Below, piece by piece: positions 53,771-63,561 of a stretch of DNA of 64,000 nucleotides. Positions within the stretch are counted from its first letter, which is position 1, and each line of letters starts with the position of its first letter. The stretch spans positions 1 to 64,000 of the forward strand of contig NZ_CAJUPR010000008.1 in the NCBI RefSeq assembly GCF_910588665.1. The letters are read 5' to 3'. Below the pieces are notes generated by a model, which worked only from the letters and a program-made list of their open reading frames with translations, had not been told where the DNA came from and ran no database searches. This DNA is from an uncultured Brachyspira sp. (GTDB lineage Bacteria; Spirochaetota; Brachyspiria; Brachyspirales; Brachyspiraceae). A program made the translations under genes and the position numbers.

Positions 53771-56374
53771 TTATTGTAATGCAAAACTTCTGGTTTCTAT
53801 GTAAGGCGTTTCATCTGCAATATAAGATTCTATAACGGCAATATAATTTCCTTTAGATATAGAAGATAATTCTTCTTTAGGTATTGTTAACTTGAATACA
53901 TCATCATGCAAAACAGCATTATACTCTCTTTCAATTCCGTTTTGCAATTGAAGCAATACTTTTACCTTTGTATCAGAATCAGGCATATAAAAATCATTAT
54001 TCGGATAATTGTATACAGATACATAAATATCCATATTCATATCATTATTTTTATTTACTATAGCAGGCATTTCAATATCCTCTATTCTGCTCATTTTCAT
54101 TGATAATTTATCTATCCAATACTGGGCGCTGTATCCGTAATCTTTAAAAGCGGTTAATTCTATATAGTTAGCCTTTGAATCTATTCTTGATATAAAAAAA
54201 GGTCCGTTTGATATATAGGCATGTCCGTATTTATCTATAAAATCGTAAGCCGCCTGATATCTCTTTACAGCCTCTTCTTTTGTAATAAAGTCTTCTATTC
54301 CTATAGGAATATACCCGCTGTCTCTCATCTCTATTAATTTTTCTTTTATATCCGATACGCATGTGATATTTTTAACATCTATTGCAGTTAAAGACTGATC
54401 CTGAGAAATAGTATAAACATTTCCAGATTTTGATCCTTCCAAAACTATTTTCATTATGGCTTCATTTATCTCAAATGGAATGACGGTATTTCTGTTAGGA
54501 TTTCCTATTTTAGGACTTACCGCAGCTGCTGCAATTTGCCTGTTCATATCCATAGGCCAATAATAATTTCCATAAAGAGTAAAGCTTCCGTCATCATTTA
54601 AAACACTTCCTACAGCACCGTCCATAGCCGAAAGATATCTTCCAGCCATAGCTGAATCATAATATTTATCATTCTCATTTGTTTTTGTTATAATATTTGC
54701 TATAAATACGCTGCCGTACATTAAATCGGCTAAAGACGAATCTATTCCATGATGCCATTTAAAAGTTCTGGGCTTAAAGCTGCATTTCACATAGGCGGTA
54801 ATATTATCTGACTTTTTATAAACTAACTCACCTTTCTCATTAACTTTTACAAACAAACCCTCCTCCCATTTCTGAGTATAAGGATTATACATTTTAGCAT
54901 TTTTCGGAACTTTTATTGTACCTGAAGGTATATTGTTATTTCCAGCTTTAACGCCTATCTCCAAACTATTTAAATCTGCTTCTCCTAATATAAACTCAGT
55001 TTTTGCTGTAGATGGGGATTCAAATGTGGCACCTGCATCGGAACAAGGACCTATCATTATAGCAGAATAAGCATCAGAAAATCCGCCTACGCCTACAGGA
55101 TCCCAAGGACTTATAAATAAAGATCCCTGAGATGAATGCTGAAGCACCCTTAATATCTTTTCTCCATTGCGGTTAGGCTTTATATCTGCACTTCTTATAG
55201 ACCAACTATTAATTCCATCTCCAACTCCGTAAAGCATTCTGCTATTAAATCTATCTTTATTCGCCGCAAAAAACTGAGTCTGAGAGTTTAAATATATCCG
55301 TACGGCTTCTTCAAGACCAATTTCCTGCAGACGCATATTTCCATTCCAATACTCTTCAGCAGTCAAAAACCAGCCGTTTGAATTCTTATCGCTTATTTTT
55401 GAAGCTTCTCTATTATCATAATTCCAAAACTCCGAAATATTGCATCCAGGCATATAATTGCCTTCTTTTACATACATTTGTCTTAATGAAACATCCCACC
55501 AAGCACGTGTAGCTCCTGCACCCCAAGCCTCTGTAATGATATTCCATTCATAATTTTTAGGGTCTGAACCGTACACAACCTGAGTTGCTTTATTTCTGTC
55601 ATATAATAATTTTTCTACTTTTATTCCTGTTTTTTCTATTAAATCGGATATGGCGCTGCCTGCGGGAAGTCTGCCTGTTGGATCATCAACCCTTATAACA
55701 AATTTAACAGTTACAATATCATTATTATATTTCCACCATCCGTTTTCTTTTTTTAATTTCCCTCTGTTTTCAGGCAAATCGGCGGCTTTCTCCATAGCTT
55801 TATTTATATCATTAATAGCTTTTTCCTCATTGCCGTTAATAGTCATACCCATTTTTGAAGGTATCAGATTATATCTGTAGGTTCCGGGCTGACCTGGTGT
55901 TGCCTGAGTAAATGAAGGCTCCCCAGCTCCTCTTAAAATTTCATCAATAAGTTTTTTTCTGTCAATTAAAAAATTCATTGCAAATCTTATTTCCCTTATA
56001 GCCAAAGGATTAAAATAAGTTTTACCGTCTTTTGCATCAATAGTATAAGGTGCTTTATTAGGTATAGGATTAAATAATAAACTCCAAGATCCTGAAGGCA
56101 CTGCATAAGTATCCAGCTTTTCTAAATCATTTTCATTTAATGACAGATAAGTACCTCCGTCTATTCCGCTTGCCATTAAATCGGCTCTTCCGTCTGCCAC
56201 ATCTTTAATAGCTATAGTCATATCAGTTCTTACTTCATATATTATTTTATCTATTAAGGCTCCGCCTGTGTATGTTTTAATTATTTCTTCTTTCTTATTA
56301 TTATACGAACATGAAAATAATATCAGCAATATTAGTATTGATAATTTATCTAAAATTTTATTATTTGATTTCAT
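53771..56374 (-). CDS. ABC-transporter family 5 solute-binding lipoprotein
   Basis: 867 residues, longer than the usual 500-600 for the family. Lipoprotein signal ILLILFSCSYN (lipid-anchored Cys22). The SBP_bac_5 domain is clear: DVADGRADLMASG, SGSWSLLFNP, FNPLAIREIRFAMNFLIDRKKLIDEIL (split: PLAIREIRFAMNFLIDRKK, LIDEIL), and the C-terminal AYDFIDKYGHAYISNGPFF. Family members bind oligopeptides or nickel for an ABC importer. An insert of about 250 residues in the middle and a C-terminal beta-rich tail (residues 780-867) explain the size. No permease or ATPase genes are adjacent. Good GAGG ribosome site and a near-consensus promoter. Confidence 0.88.
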   Translation of the reverse strand: MKSNNKILDKLSILILLILFSCSYNNKKEEIIKTYTGGALIDKIIYEVRTDMTIAIKDVADGRADLMASGIDGGTYLSLNENDLEKLDTYAVPSGSWSLLFNPIPNKAPYTIDAKDGKTYFNPLAIREIRFAMNFLIDRKKLIDEILRGAGEPSFTQATPGQPGTYRYNLIPSKMGMTINGNEEKAINDINKAMEKAADLPENRGKLKKENGWWKYNNDIVTVKFVIRVDDPTGRLPAGSAISDLIEKTGIKVEKLLYDRNKATQVVYGSDPKNYEWNIITEAWGAGATRAWWDVSLRQMYVKEGNYMPGCNISEFWNYDNREASKISDKNSNGWFLTAEEYWNGNMRLQEIGLEEAVRIYLNSQTQFFAANKDRFNSRMLYGVGDGINSWSIRSADIKPNRNGEKILRVLQHSSQGSLFISPWDPVGVGGFSDAYSAIMIGPCSDAGATFESPSTAKTEFILGEADLNSLEIGVKAGNNNIPSGTIKVPKNAKMYNPYTQKWEEGLFVKVNEKGELVYKKSDNITAYVKCSFKPRTFKWHHGIDSSLADLMYGSVFIANIITKTNENDKYYDSAMAGRYLSAMDGAVGSVLNDDGSFTLYGNYYWPMDMNRQIAAAAVSPKIGNPNRNTVIPFEINEAIMKIVLEGSKSGNVYTISQDQSLTAIDVKNITCVSDIKEKLIEMRDSGYIPIGIEDFITKEEAVKRYQAAYDFIDKYGHAYISNGPFFISRIDSKANYIELTAFKDYGYSAQYWIDKLSMKMSRIEDIEMPAIVNKNNDMNMDIYVSVYNYPNNDFYMPDSDTKVKVLLQLQNGIEREYNAVLHDDVFKLTIPKEELSSISKGNYIAVIESYIADETPYIETRSFALQ

Positions 56375-56678
56375 TATAAAGCCTCATTATATAAAAAGAA
56401 CTTAACATAATATATAATAACGGCATAAATAATAAATGTCAATAATATAAAAAATAATTAAAGCGAAGTTTACTGAAATTTATATTAAAGCTCAAATACA
56501 GTATATGTATTTCTTTCTTTTTAAATTTATATACATACTCCTTAATCTTTTTTATTGCAATATTATTCTAAAAAATTAATAATTATCATATCAAGTTAAC
56601 ATACTTCATAAATTTATGAATTAAATTTTCGATAATAATTCATACAGATACATTTCTATACTTCAATGAGGATCTATT
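56375..56678. other. Divergent intergenic region with palindrome
   Basis: 304 bases without a gene between the solute-binding lipoprotein gene and the Xer gene. It holds the minus-strand promoter and a perfect 16-base palindrome TTCATAAATTTATGAA at 56605-56620, closer to the Xer gene, which may be an operator. Nothing else is seen. Confidence 0.5.
56414..56442 (-). promoter_or_regulatory. Promoter for the solute-binding lipoprotein gene
   Basis: On the minus strand TTGACA (56437-56442), 17-base spacer, TATTAT (56414-56419), 40 bases before the ATG at 56374. Confidence 0.65.
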
Positions 56679-57605
56679 ATGAATATGCAAAATTATAATG
56701 TTTTTAATGATAAAGTATATATTTTACTGGAAGAGTTCAGCGATTATCTGCAGACATTAAATTTTGCAGCGCATACTATCAACAGCTACAATAAAGACTT
56801 AAAAGAATATTTAGATTTTTTAAGTAATAATAATATTTTCTTAGAAGAAGCGGATCATTATTCTGTAAGAGAATATTTAACATTCTTGAAGGAAAAATCT
56901 TTAACAAATTCAACTATGTCAAGACATTTATCATCTATTAAAAAATTTTATAAATATCTGATAAGAAACGGATACTCGGATAAAACCAGAATAGCCGATA
57001 TGAAAAGTCCGAAAAGAGAAGAACATATAGCTAAATTCTTATCAATAAATGATATAGATAATATATTATCTATTGATGATGAAGGAGATTTTACTCTTAT
57101 CAGAGATAAAATGATGGCATTATTTATATATGCAATAGGATTAAGAGTATCGGAACTTGCTTCATTAAAGCTTAGTATGATAAAAAAAGGAAGCGAAACA
57201 TTAAGAATATGCGGAAAGGGAGAAAAGTTCAGATATATACCCATACTGCCTATAGTATACGAAAATTGGGATATATACATAGAAAAAAGAAGAAGCATTC
57301 AAAAAGAATATTCTCAAAACAATGATTATCTATTCATAAATAAATTCGGAAAGCCTATAAGCGACAGAAGCATAAGAACTTCTATGAAGCGTTTAATAAG
57401 AAATTCAAATATATTAACAGATTTCTCTCCGCATACTTTAAGACATACTTTCGCAACTCATCTTCTTAATAATAATGCAGAGATAAGAGGTGTTCAGGAA
57501 TTACTTGGACATGAAACTATATCAACTACTCAAAAATATACACATGTTACAAACTCAAGACTATTTGAAGTATACAATAAATTTCATCCTCATTCTAATA
57601 ATTAG
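56679..57605 (+). CDS. Xer-type tyrosine recombinase
   Basis: 308 residues with the XerC/XerD layout: an N-terminal SAM-like core-binding domain (about 12-100; FSDYLQTLNFAAHTINSYNKD) and a catalytic domain with the active-site set Arg156 in GLRVSEL, Lys in GKGEKFRYIPI (180-190), His252 and Arg255 in HTLRHTFATHLL, His278 in LGHETI and the nucleophile Tyr287 in TQKYTHV. All are intact. Known members resolve chromosome dimers at dif during division; nearby mur/fts genes are consistent but not proof. Ribosome site GAGGAT. No dif-like site was identified in the window, and no integron or phage genes are adjacent. Confidence 0.92.
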   Translation: MNMQNYNVFNDKVYILLEEFSDYLQTLNFAAHTINSYNKDLKEYLDFLSNNNIFLEEADHYSVREYLTFLKEKSLTNSTMSRHLSSIKKFYKYLIRNGYSDKTRIADMKSPKREEHIAKFLSINDIDNILSIDDEGDFTLIRDKMMALFIYAIGLRVSELASLKLSMIKKGSETLRICGKGEKFRYIPILPIVYENWDIYIEKRRSIQKEYSQNNDYLFINKFGKPISDRSIRTSMKRLIRNSNILTDFSPHTLRHTFATHLLNNNAEIRGVQELLGHETISTTQKYTHVTNSRLFEVYNKFHPHSNN

Positions 57606-57889
57606 TTTTTTACTGCTGATAATTTACTGTTTTGCATTATGGTTGATTTATAATAAATACTTTTTAAATAATGCAAAGTATATTTATAACTATTTAATAT
57701 GACAAAATATACTCAAGTATATATAATTATGCATCTTATATTTATTTCTTTATAGCTAAATACCTATTTAAATAATATAACAATTTTTTTTATTTTTCAA
57801 TTTTTTTAAATTGAAATATTTATTTTATCATACATTTATATATAATATCATATAAATATTTTTAATATATAAATTAAGCAGGCAGTTAA

Positions 57890-59290
57890 ATGAAAATCAA
57901 TTTAGATAATTATGCATTAATATCATTAGAACAATTAAAAGCTTATAAAGAATTGATATCAAAAGACAGAATAGAAATTATCTCAAAAAATAAAAACGGT
58001 ATTATAAATGTAATACCTTACAATAAAATAGATTATTTATTTGAAAACGAATTAAATATATTATTCGAAAAATCAGATTATTATATATATAAATCTTATT
58101 TGAAAATGATAGAGTTTTTTATAGATCCTGAAGAAATAAATAATAAGGATTATTTTTATTCTATCTTTACAAACTGCAAAGATGCAGATGAAGATATAGC
58201 ATCCGAACAGGAAAAGATACTTGAAGAGATATTATCTATGCCGTATGCAGACAGAATAGAAAATATAAAAAGCCTGATATCCGAATTAGAAACTGAAGAA
58301 AATAAGGATAAGTTTACTTTAAAAAGCGCAAAAATTATAGGTGAAATATTAATAAAACTAGGACTTATGCATAGAATAAATGTTATAGGCAATATATCTG
58401 AAAATACTGAAAACGGATATGATGAAATAAAAAAATATAATATAAATTATGAAGAATTAATGAAAAGTGTTGCAGAAAGCGCTTTCATATTATTAAATAA
58501 GCGTTATGAAAAAGAAAATATGTTTAATGATACTATAGGATTTACAGGATGCAATATAATAGATCATAGCAACAGACTATTCATAAATACTATAGAATTT
58601 ATGATATTCTACAATAAAAATATTAATATGGGAATCTTATCAAAAATAAGAGCCAAATGGAAAAATAAATATATGCCTTACTATACAAAAGTATCCAGAA
58701 AAAACAAATTTTTAAAAGATGTATCAAAACTGGATAATATATTTAAATTAGGCATAAGACAATTTGATTATATTGAAATAGTGAATATGTCAATTGCGGC
58801 ATTACTGCATGATATTACTCTTACGGAAATTATAAATTATCTGCCTTTAAAAAATAAAAATAATAAAATATACTCCCATTCCATTAAATCATACAACTAT
58901 TTAAAATATTCTATATCAAATAATCAGGATATTAATTTAGCTGTAGGACTTCATCATGAATATTACGGATACGGGCATGGAGTCGGCATTACTTTATGTG
59001 ACGCTATCAGAGCCAAAAGACCTAATTTTGAATATCAGTATTTAATAAGTTTCGATTCCAAAGATATAATTAGCTGTACATCTTCCGTATATTATCCTGT
59101 AAAAATTTTAGAAATATTAGATTTATATGATTTTTTGAAATATAAGCATGATATCTGCTTTAATAAAATTGATACGAATACTGAAATAATAGATTATATG
59201 TATGATAATTTTCTCAAAGATGAGGTAAAGATAGATTATATAATATTTTCCATTTTTAGGAATTATCTGTCTGAAATAAAAGCGTCTTAA
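57890..59290 (+). CDS. HD-GYP-like phosphohydrolase domain protein (paralogue of 49255)
   Basis: 466 residues with the plan of the gene at 49255: an uncharacterised N-terminal 180 residues starting MKINLDNYALISLEQLKAYK, then IIDHSNRLFINTIEFMIFY, ALLHDITLTEI (HD pair), YSHSIKSYNYLKYSI, VGLHHEYYGYGHGVG (HHE) and EILDLYDFLKY. The HD metal ligands are present, but the GYP signature is replaced by GYGHG. The N-terminal parts of both paralogues align by eye (I-ISKNKNGIINVIP versus LTCVNSNGISIIIP), so the pair share a whole-length ancestor. A 284-base AT-rich gap precedes it, with no good promoter match. Confidence 0.7.
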   Translation: MKINLDNYALISLEQLKAYKELISKDRIEIISKNKNGIINVIPYNKIDYLFENELNILFEKSDYYIYKSYLKMIEFFIDPEEINNKDYFYSIFTNCKDADEDIASEQEKILEEILSMPYADRIENIKSLISELETEENKDKFTLKSAKIIGEILIKLGLMHRINVIGNISENTENGYDEIKKYNINYEELMKSVAESAFILLNKRYEKENMFNDTIGFTGCNIIDHSNRLFINTIEFMIFYNKNINMGILSKIRAKWKNKYMPYYTKVSRKNKFLKDVSKLDNIFKLGIRQFDYIEIVNMSIAALLHDITLTEIINYLPLKNKNNKIYSHSIKSYNYLKYSISNNQDINLAVGLHHEYYGYGHGVGITLCDAIRAKRPNFEYQYLISFDSKDIISCTSSVYYPVKILEILDLYDFLKYKHDICFNKIDTNTEIIDYMYDNFLKDEVKIDYIIFSIFRNYLSEIKAS

Positions 59291-59305
59291 TTATAAAAAA
59301 TACAA

Positions 59306-59916
59306 TCATCTTAAAATCATAATATTGACTTTAGATCTGAACCAATCCATTCTATTATCAATACTTTCAGTAGAATACTGCTTAAGCTTAAATACGGCAG
59401 ATAAAATAATTATAAATCTTTTGTCCTTATAAGTTAAGCTTGAATATTCGTCTTTATTTAATTCTAAAATACTTCAGTCTCTTTTATCAAATAGTTTTAC
59501 AGACTCAACAAAATTCAATAAAGATATTCCGAAAGATTCTAATTTATCATATAAAGCAGCTCCCATTCTTGTATTAACCAAAGCTGCAAATTCGAAACCA
59601 GATAAATTTCTAATTCTGCCCTCATGAGAAAGTCTCTCCAAAACAGCGGAGCTATTAGATTTTAAGATACCGTCTTCTAAAAATTCAAAAAACTCAAATT
59701 CGCCTTCTAATGATATTATTATTCCATTATATCCGCTACCAGAAATTATAACTTTGCTTGTACTCCCATAACAAAATAATCTATTGCATTCTTACTATAA
59801 GAAATCGGCAAGCTCCAAAAAATCATGTATTTTTTACAGCAATATATAAATCAATATTTCCGCTTACATTAAATCTGCTGAATTCACTAAAAGTATAATT
59901 TATATAATATTCCATA
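59306..59916 (-). pseudogene. Degenerate gene downstream of murC
   Basis: The 650 bases between 59291 and 59937 are not empty. Minus-strand fragments follow in order: MEYYINYTFSEFSRFNVSGN from 59916, stopped by TGA after 30 codons; then in another frame VIISGSGYNGIIISLEGEFE to LLNFVESVKLFDKRD, ended by an in-frame TGA; then SILELNKDEYSSLTYKDKRF to MILR and a stop at 59306. The parts look like one former protein of about 200 residues broken by a frameshift and nonsense mutations. The family is not recognised. It begins 22 bases after the murC stop, on the same strand. Confidence 0.6.
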
Positions 59917-59937
59917 TTTCTTTCATTAAGAAATATT

Positions 59938-61326
59938 TCAACTATTTTGTAATTGTCTGGCATATTCATTACTAATCCTTACTATATTGCCCGCTCCTAA
60001 GGTAAGTATTATATCTCCTTCTTTTTTTATTTTATCAAGCAAAGGCAATACTTCTTCTATATTTTTTATATATCGTACGCTGTTATTTTGTTTTCTTACA
60101 ATATCACATATAATCTTACCGCTTATACCCGCTATGGGAGTTTCGCCTGCGGCATAAATATCAGTTATAATAACTTCATCAGAATCATTAAAAGCATATT
60201 CAAAATTATTTAAAAGCAATTCGGTTCTGCTGTATCTATGAGGCTGAAATACGGATATTATTCTTCTGTTTTTATAGGCATTTCTTACAGACGATAATGT
60301 AGCCTTTATTTCCGTAGGGTGATGAGCATAATCGTCAAATAGTATTATTTCTTTATCATAGAGTTTATTGAGTCTTCTGCCTACTCCCTCAAAAGTTTTA
60401 AGTCCTTCTTTTATTGTATTAATATCTATGCCTAAACGAATGCAGACTCCTATAGATGCTAATGAATTAAGCACATTATGCATTCCTATAAGAGGAACTG
60501 AAAACTCTCCCAAGCATTCTTTATTATGATAAGCTATAAAATATGTAATAAGCTCTTCGGTTCTTACAGAATCTATATCCGCATACAAATCATATTCTTT
60601 ATTAAAACCGTAAGAATAATATTTTTTATTAAAGCTTTTAGATAAATCCCTTACAACATCATCTTCAAAGCATAAAAATGAACAGCCGTAAAAAGGAACT
60701 TTATTAATAAACTCTAAAAAAGCAACTCTTAAAGCCTCAACATTTCCGTAATAATCTAAATGATCATTATCAATATTTGTAACTATATTAATAACGGGGG
60801 AAAGTCTTAAAAAACTTCCGTCGCTTTCGTCTGCTTCGCATACCATATACTCGCTTTTCAGATCATTGCAGGAAGCATTGCTTTTTAAATTAAAATGATT
60901 TCCGCCTATAATACAAATGGGATTAAGATTGGCATACATCATTATCTGACTGATAAGAGATGTAGTTGTAGTTTTTCCATGAGAACCTGATACCGCTATG
61001 CCGTATCTTAACCGCATAATTTCAGCAAGCATTTCTCCTCTTGATATAACGGTTATCTTTTTTTTTCTTGCCTCAATAATCTCTTCATTAGTCATACTGA
61101 TAGCTGACGAAGTTACAACAGCGGAGACATCATTTTCAATATTTCCTGCATTATGTCCGTAATAAACCTTTATTCCTGAAGATTCCAAAGATTCCGTTTT
61201 CGCAGTTTTAACTAAATCGCTGCCTGTAATAATAAAGCCTATTGCATTTAAAACACTGGCTATGGCACTCATTCCTATACCGCCTATTCCTATAAAATGT
61301 ATTTTCTCTTTTATTTTCGCAAACAT
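59938..61326 (-). CDS. murC: UDP-N-acetylmuramate--L-alanine ligase
   Basis: 462 residues. MurC joins L-alanine to UDP-MurNAc with ATP in cytoplasmic peptidoglycan synthesis. The N-terminal Rossmann loop is HFIGIGGIGMSAIA, the ATP P-loop is GSHGKTTTTSLI, the middle domain has IVTNIDNDHLDYYG, and the C-terminal domain has LFDDYAHHPTEIKAT and IISVFQPHRYSRTE. The set is complete. Strong GGGGA ribosome site. It follows murG by 43 bases in the order ftsW-murG-murC. Confidence 0.97.
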   Translation of the reverse strand: MFAKIKEKIHFIGIGGIGMSAIASVLNAIGFIITGSDLVKTAKTESLESSGIKVYYGHNAGNIENDVSAVVTSSAISMTNEEIIEARKKKITVISRGEMLAEIMRLRYGIAVSGSHGKTTTTSLISQIMMYANLNPICIIGGNHFNLKSNASCNDLKSEYMVCEADESDGSFLRLSPVINIVTNIDNDHLDYYGNVEALRVAFLEFINKVPFYGCSFLCFEDDVVRDLSKSFNKKYYSYGFNKEYDLYADIDSVRTEELITYFIAYHNKECLGEFSVPLIGMHNVLNSLASIGVCIRLGIDINTIKEGLKTFEGVGRRLNKLYDKEIILFDDYAHHPTEIKATLSSVRNAYKNRRIISVFQPHRYSRTELLLNNFEYAFNDSDEVIITDIYAAGETPIAGISGKIICDIVRKQNNSVRYIKNIEEVLPLLDKIKKEGDIILTLGAGNIVRISNEYARQLQNS

Positions 61327-61369
61327 TATTTTCCCCGATTATTTAGTATTTAATACAGCAATTGATATT

Positions 61370-62449
61370 TTATTTATTATTTTTTTCCAGAGTTTTAATT
61401 ATATCATCAACTATTGAGGATACGGATCTGAAGCTTAAATTCTTTTTAATATTTTCTCTCATAGTTTTTAATCTCTCGCTATTATTTAAATTATTAATAA
61501 CAATATTTTCTAATTTTTCCTTATCCAAATCTGATTCTTCTATTAAATAAGCCATATCCTTATTAAGCAAATCCAAAGCATTAAAATACTGATGATTATC
61601 TGCAGCATAAGGAAACGGTATTAATAAAGAAGGAGCATTCACCACCAATATTTCGCTTATAGAACTGCTTCCCGCTCTTGATATTACAAAATCTGCTGCA
61701 TGAAGCAAATTTGCCATATCTTTATAATAGCTATGAACAAAAACATTCTCAAGCTTAGCATTATTAACTTTAGATATTATATCCGAAGCCCATTTAGGAC
61801 CTGCAAGCCATACTATATGCAGATTATTTACATGATTTTTTATATCTTTTATGCATTCGAAGAACAGCTCATTTAATTTTAATGCCCCCTGAGAGCCTCC
61901 CATAACAACTAAAAGCTTATCCTCTTCTTTTAATTTCATAACTGTTCTGGCGCTTTCTCTATGAACAATAAAAAAATCATTTCTGACAGGATTTCCAAAA
62001 ACTTTTCCATCAGGCATAAACTCTAATGTTTTTGAAAAAGTCAGATACGCTCTTTCAGCATCTTTATAAAATATTCTATTAACTTTACCTGGTATGGAAT
62101 TCTGCTCGCATAAAAATATTGGTATATTTTTTAATTTGGCGGTATAAAGCATTGGAAATGATACAAATCCTCCCATACCTATTATGCATCTGGGCTTATG
62201 CTTATTTATTATGCTTCCTGATTTAATTAAAGCGGGTATAAACTTTAATATAAATATTATTTTTTTTAGAAAATTTCCGGGAGAATTAATATTAATAGTA
62301 TTAAAATCATAAGATTCCGGTATAAGAGGATAATCTCTTTGCGCCACTACAAGTCTGGGCTTATGTCCAAATTTTTTCAGATAATCATATATGGAAATAG
62401 CGGGAGTAATATGTCCTGCGGTACCGCCTCCGCATAAAATTATATTCAT
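61370..62449 (-). CDS. murG: UDP-GlcNAc--lipid I N-acetylglucosaminyltransferase
   Basis: 359 residues. MurG makes lipid II from lipid I at the inner face of the membrane. The N-terminal glycine loop is ILCGGGTAGHITPAI, followed by GMGGFVSFP and the acceptor-site CEQNSIPGKVNRIF; the C-terminal domain has VMGGSQGALKLNE and ISRAGSSSISEI with the UDP-GlcNAc-binding region LLIPFPYAADNHQ. The ATG overlaps the ftsW stop by four bases (ATGA), with AAAGGAT as ribosome site inside ftsW, so translation is coupled. Confidence 0.97.
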   Translation of the reverse strand: MNIILCGGGTAGHITPAISIYDYLKKFGHKPRLVVAQRDYPLIPESYDFNTININSPGNFLKKIIFILKFIPALIKSGSIINKHKPRCIIGMGGFVSFPMLYTAKLKNIPIFLCEQNSIPGKVNRIFYKDAERAYLTFSKTLEFMPDGKVFGNPVRNDFFIVHRESARTVMKLKEEDKLLVVMGGSQGALKLNELFFECIKDIKNHVNNLHIVWLAGPKWASDIISKVNNAKLENVFVHSYYKDMANLLHAADFVISRAGSSSISEILVVNAPSLLIPFPYAADNHQYFNALDLLNKDMAYLIEESDLDKEKLENIVINNLNNSERLKTMRENIKKNLSFRSVSSIVDDIIKTLEKNNK

Positions 62450-63540
62450 TGTTCTATCCTTTGAGTTATTTTTAATAAAACAGCCATCATTATCATATTT
62501 ACCACCAATGCATTTCTCCCATAGCTGATAATAGGAAGGGTCATTCCAGTAGTCGGAAGTATAAGAGTTGCAACCATTATATTTAAATAAGCCTGTACGC
62601 TTATGAACATAGTAAAAGCAAATGAGAGGTTTTTTAAAAACAAATCATCAGTACGCAAAGATATTATAAATCCCCTAATAGTAAAAGATAAAAACAGCAT
62701 AAGTATTATTAAATTGCCTATTAATCCGTATCTCTGAGATATTGATGCATATATAAAATCAGTTAAGGCTGCGGGTAAATGCGTGCTTACATCTCTTATA
62801 TCCTCGTCTGGAATTCCTGTAATGCCTCCGTAATTAAATGATAATTTAGCTCTTCTAATCTGATAAATTTCCTCTTCAGGCTGATTCTGAGGAGATAAAT
62901 AAGATAAAACTCGGCTTTTCATATAAGGAGTATTAAAAATAAATATAAAAAATAGTACGGCAAGAAAAATTCCTGAAATAAATATGGATCTTAATGGTAT
63001 GCCTCCGTAAAAGAATATAGAAAAACCAACTATGGAAAATAAAAGCGCCGTGCCTGAATCAGGTTCTATTAAAATAAGTCCCGAAACTAATATTAATATT
63101 AATAGAGGAGGAAATAATCCTTTTTTTATATCTATTAATTTCTCCCCCTTTTTACTAAGCACACTTGCAAAATATATACTGCATGTTATTTTAGCTATCT
63201 CCGAAGGCTGTATGGTAATTCCGAAAGGAAGAAGAAGCCATCTTTTGGCATAACTTCCTGAAACTGTTATTCCGAAAAAATAAACCCATACAAGCAGTAT
63301 CAGTGTAAAAAGAAGTATAATAGGAACCATCTTATCTAAAAAAGAAAAGAAGTCTGGAATAATAAGTATGAAAACAGTTAATATAAGCATAAATGATAAT
63401 AATTTTAAATGATTAGAAAAATATGAAGTATTAGGCTCATGTATTGTCTGAGCTCCGTATATAGAAACCAGCCCAGCCACAAGAAGCGCCACATATATAA
63501 TCAATAAATATTTATCAGGAAATAATTTTCTATTTAACAT
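62446..63540 (-). CDS. ftsW: FtsW/RodA-family peptidoglycan polymerase (SEDS)
   Basis: 364 residues with about ten membrane helices. SEDS signatures are clear: the first helix YLLIIYVALLVAGLVSIYGA, then LLLPFGITIQPSEIAKI with the QPSE motif, LLILVSGLILIEPDSGTA, the catalytic-loop region RAKLSFNYGGI and the C-terminal PTTGMTLPIISYG. FtsW polymerises lipid II at the division site with a partner PBP. Position in the ftsW-murG-murC order supports FtsW rather than RodA, though sequence alone cannot fully separate them. Confidence 0.94.
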   Translation of the reverse strand: MLNRKLFPDKYLLIIYVALLVAGLVSIYGAQTIHEPNTSYFSNHLKLLSFMLILTVFILIIPDFFSFLDKMVPIILLFTLILLVWVYFFGITVSGSYAKRWLLLPFGITIQPSEIAKITCSIYFASVLSKKGEKLIDIKKGLFPPLLILILVSGLILIEPDSGTALLFSIVGFSIFFYGGIPLRSIFISGIFLAVLFFIFIFNTPYMKSRVLSYLSPQNQPEEEIYQIRRAKLSFNYGGITGIPDEDIRDVSTHLPAALTDFIYASISQRYGLIGNLIILMLFLSFTIRGFIISLRTDDLFLKNLSFAFTMFISVQAYLNIMVATLILPTTGMTLPIISYGRNALVVNMIMMAVLLKITQRIEQ

Positions 63541-63561
63541 ATTAATATAAATACTCTTCTT

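Noticed and set aside
57490..57702. A 70-codon frame overlapping the end of the Xer gene with a hydrophobic stretch (FILILIISFLLLIIYCFALW)
   Set aside because: More than half lies inside the Xer coding frame, there is no ribosome site, and hydrophobic frames are common in AT-rich DNA. It could be a small membrane protein but I cannot support it.
57798..57819. Inverted repeat TTTCAATTT / AAATTGAAA upstream of 57890, possible terminator or operator
   Set aside because: It is A/T only apart from one C-G pair, has a three-base loop and no distinct T run after the stem; expected by chance in this composition.
59306..59916. Reading TGA as tryptophan to restore the gene after murC
   Set aside because: Long intact genes here use TGG for Trp and stop at TGA or TAA normally, and a frameshift also breaks the region, so recoding does not rescue it.
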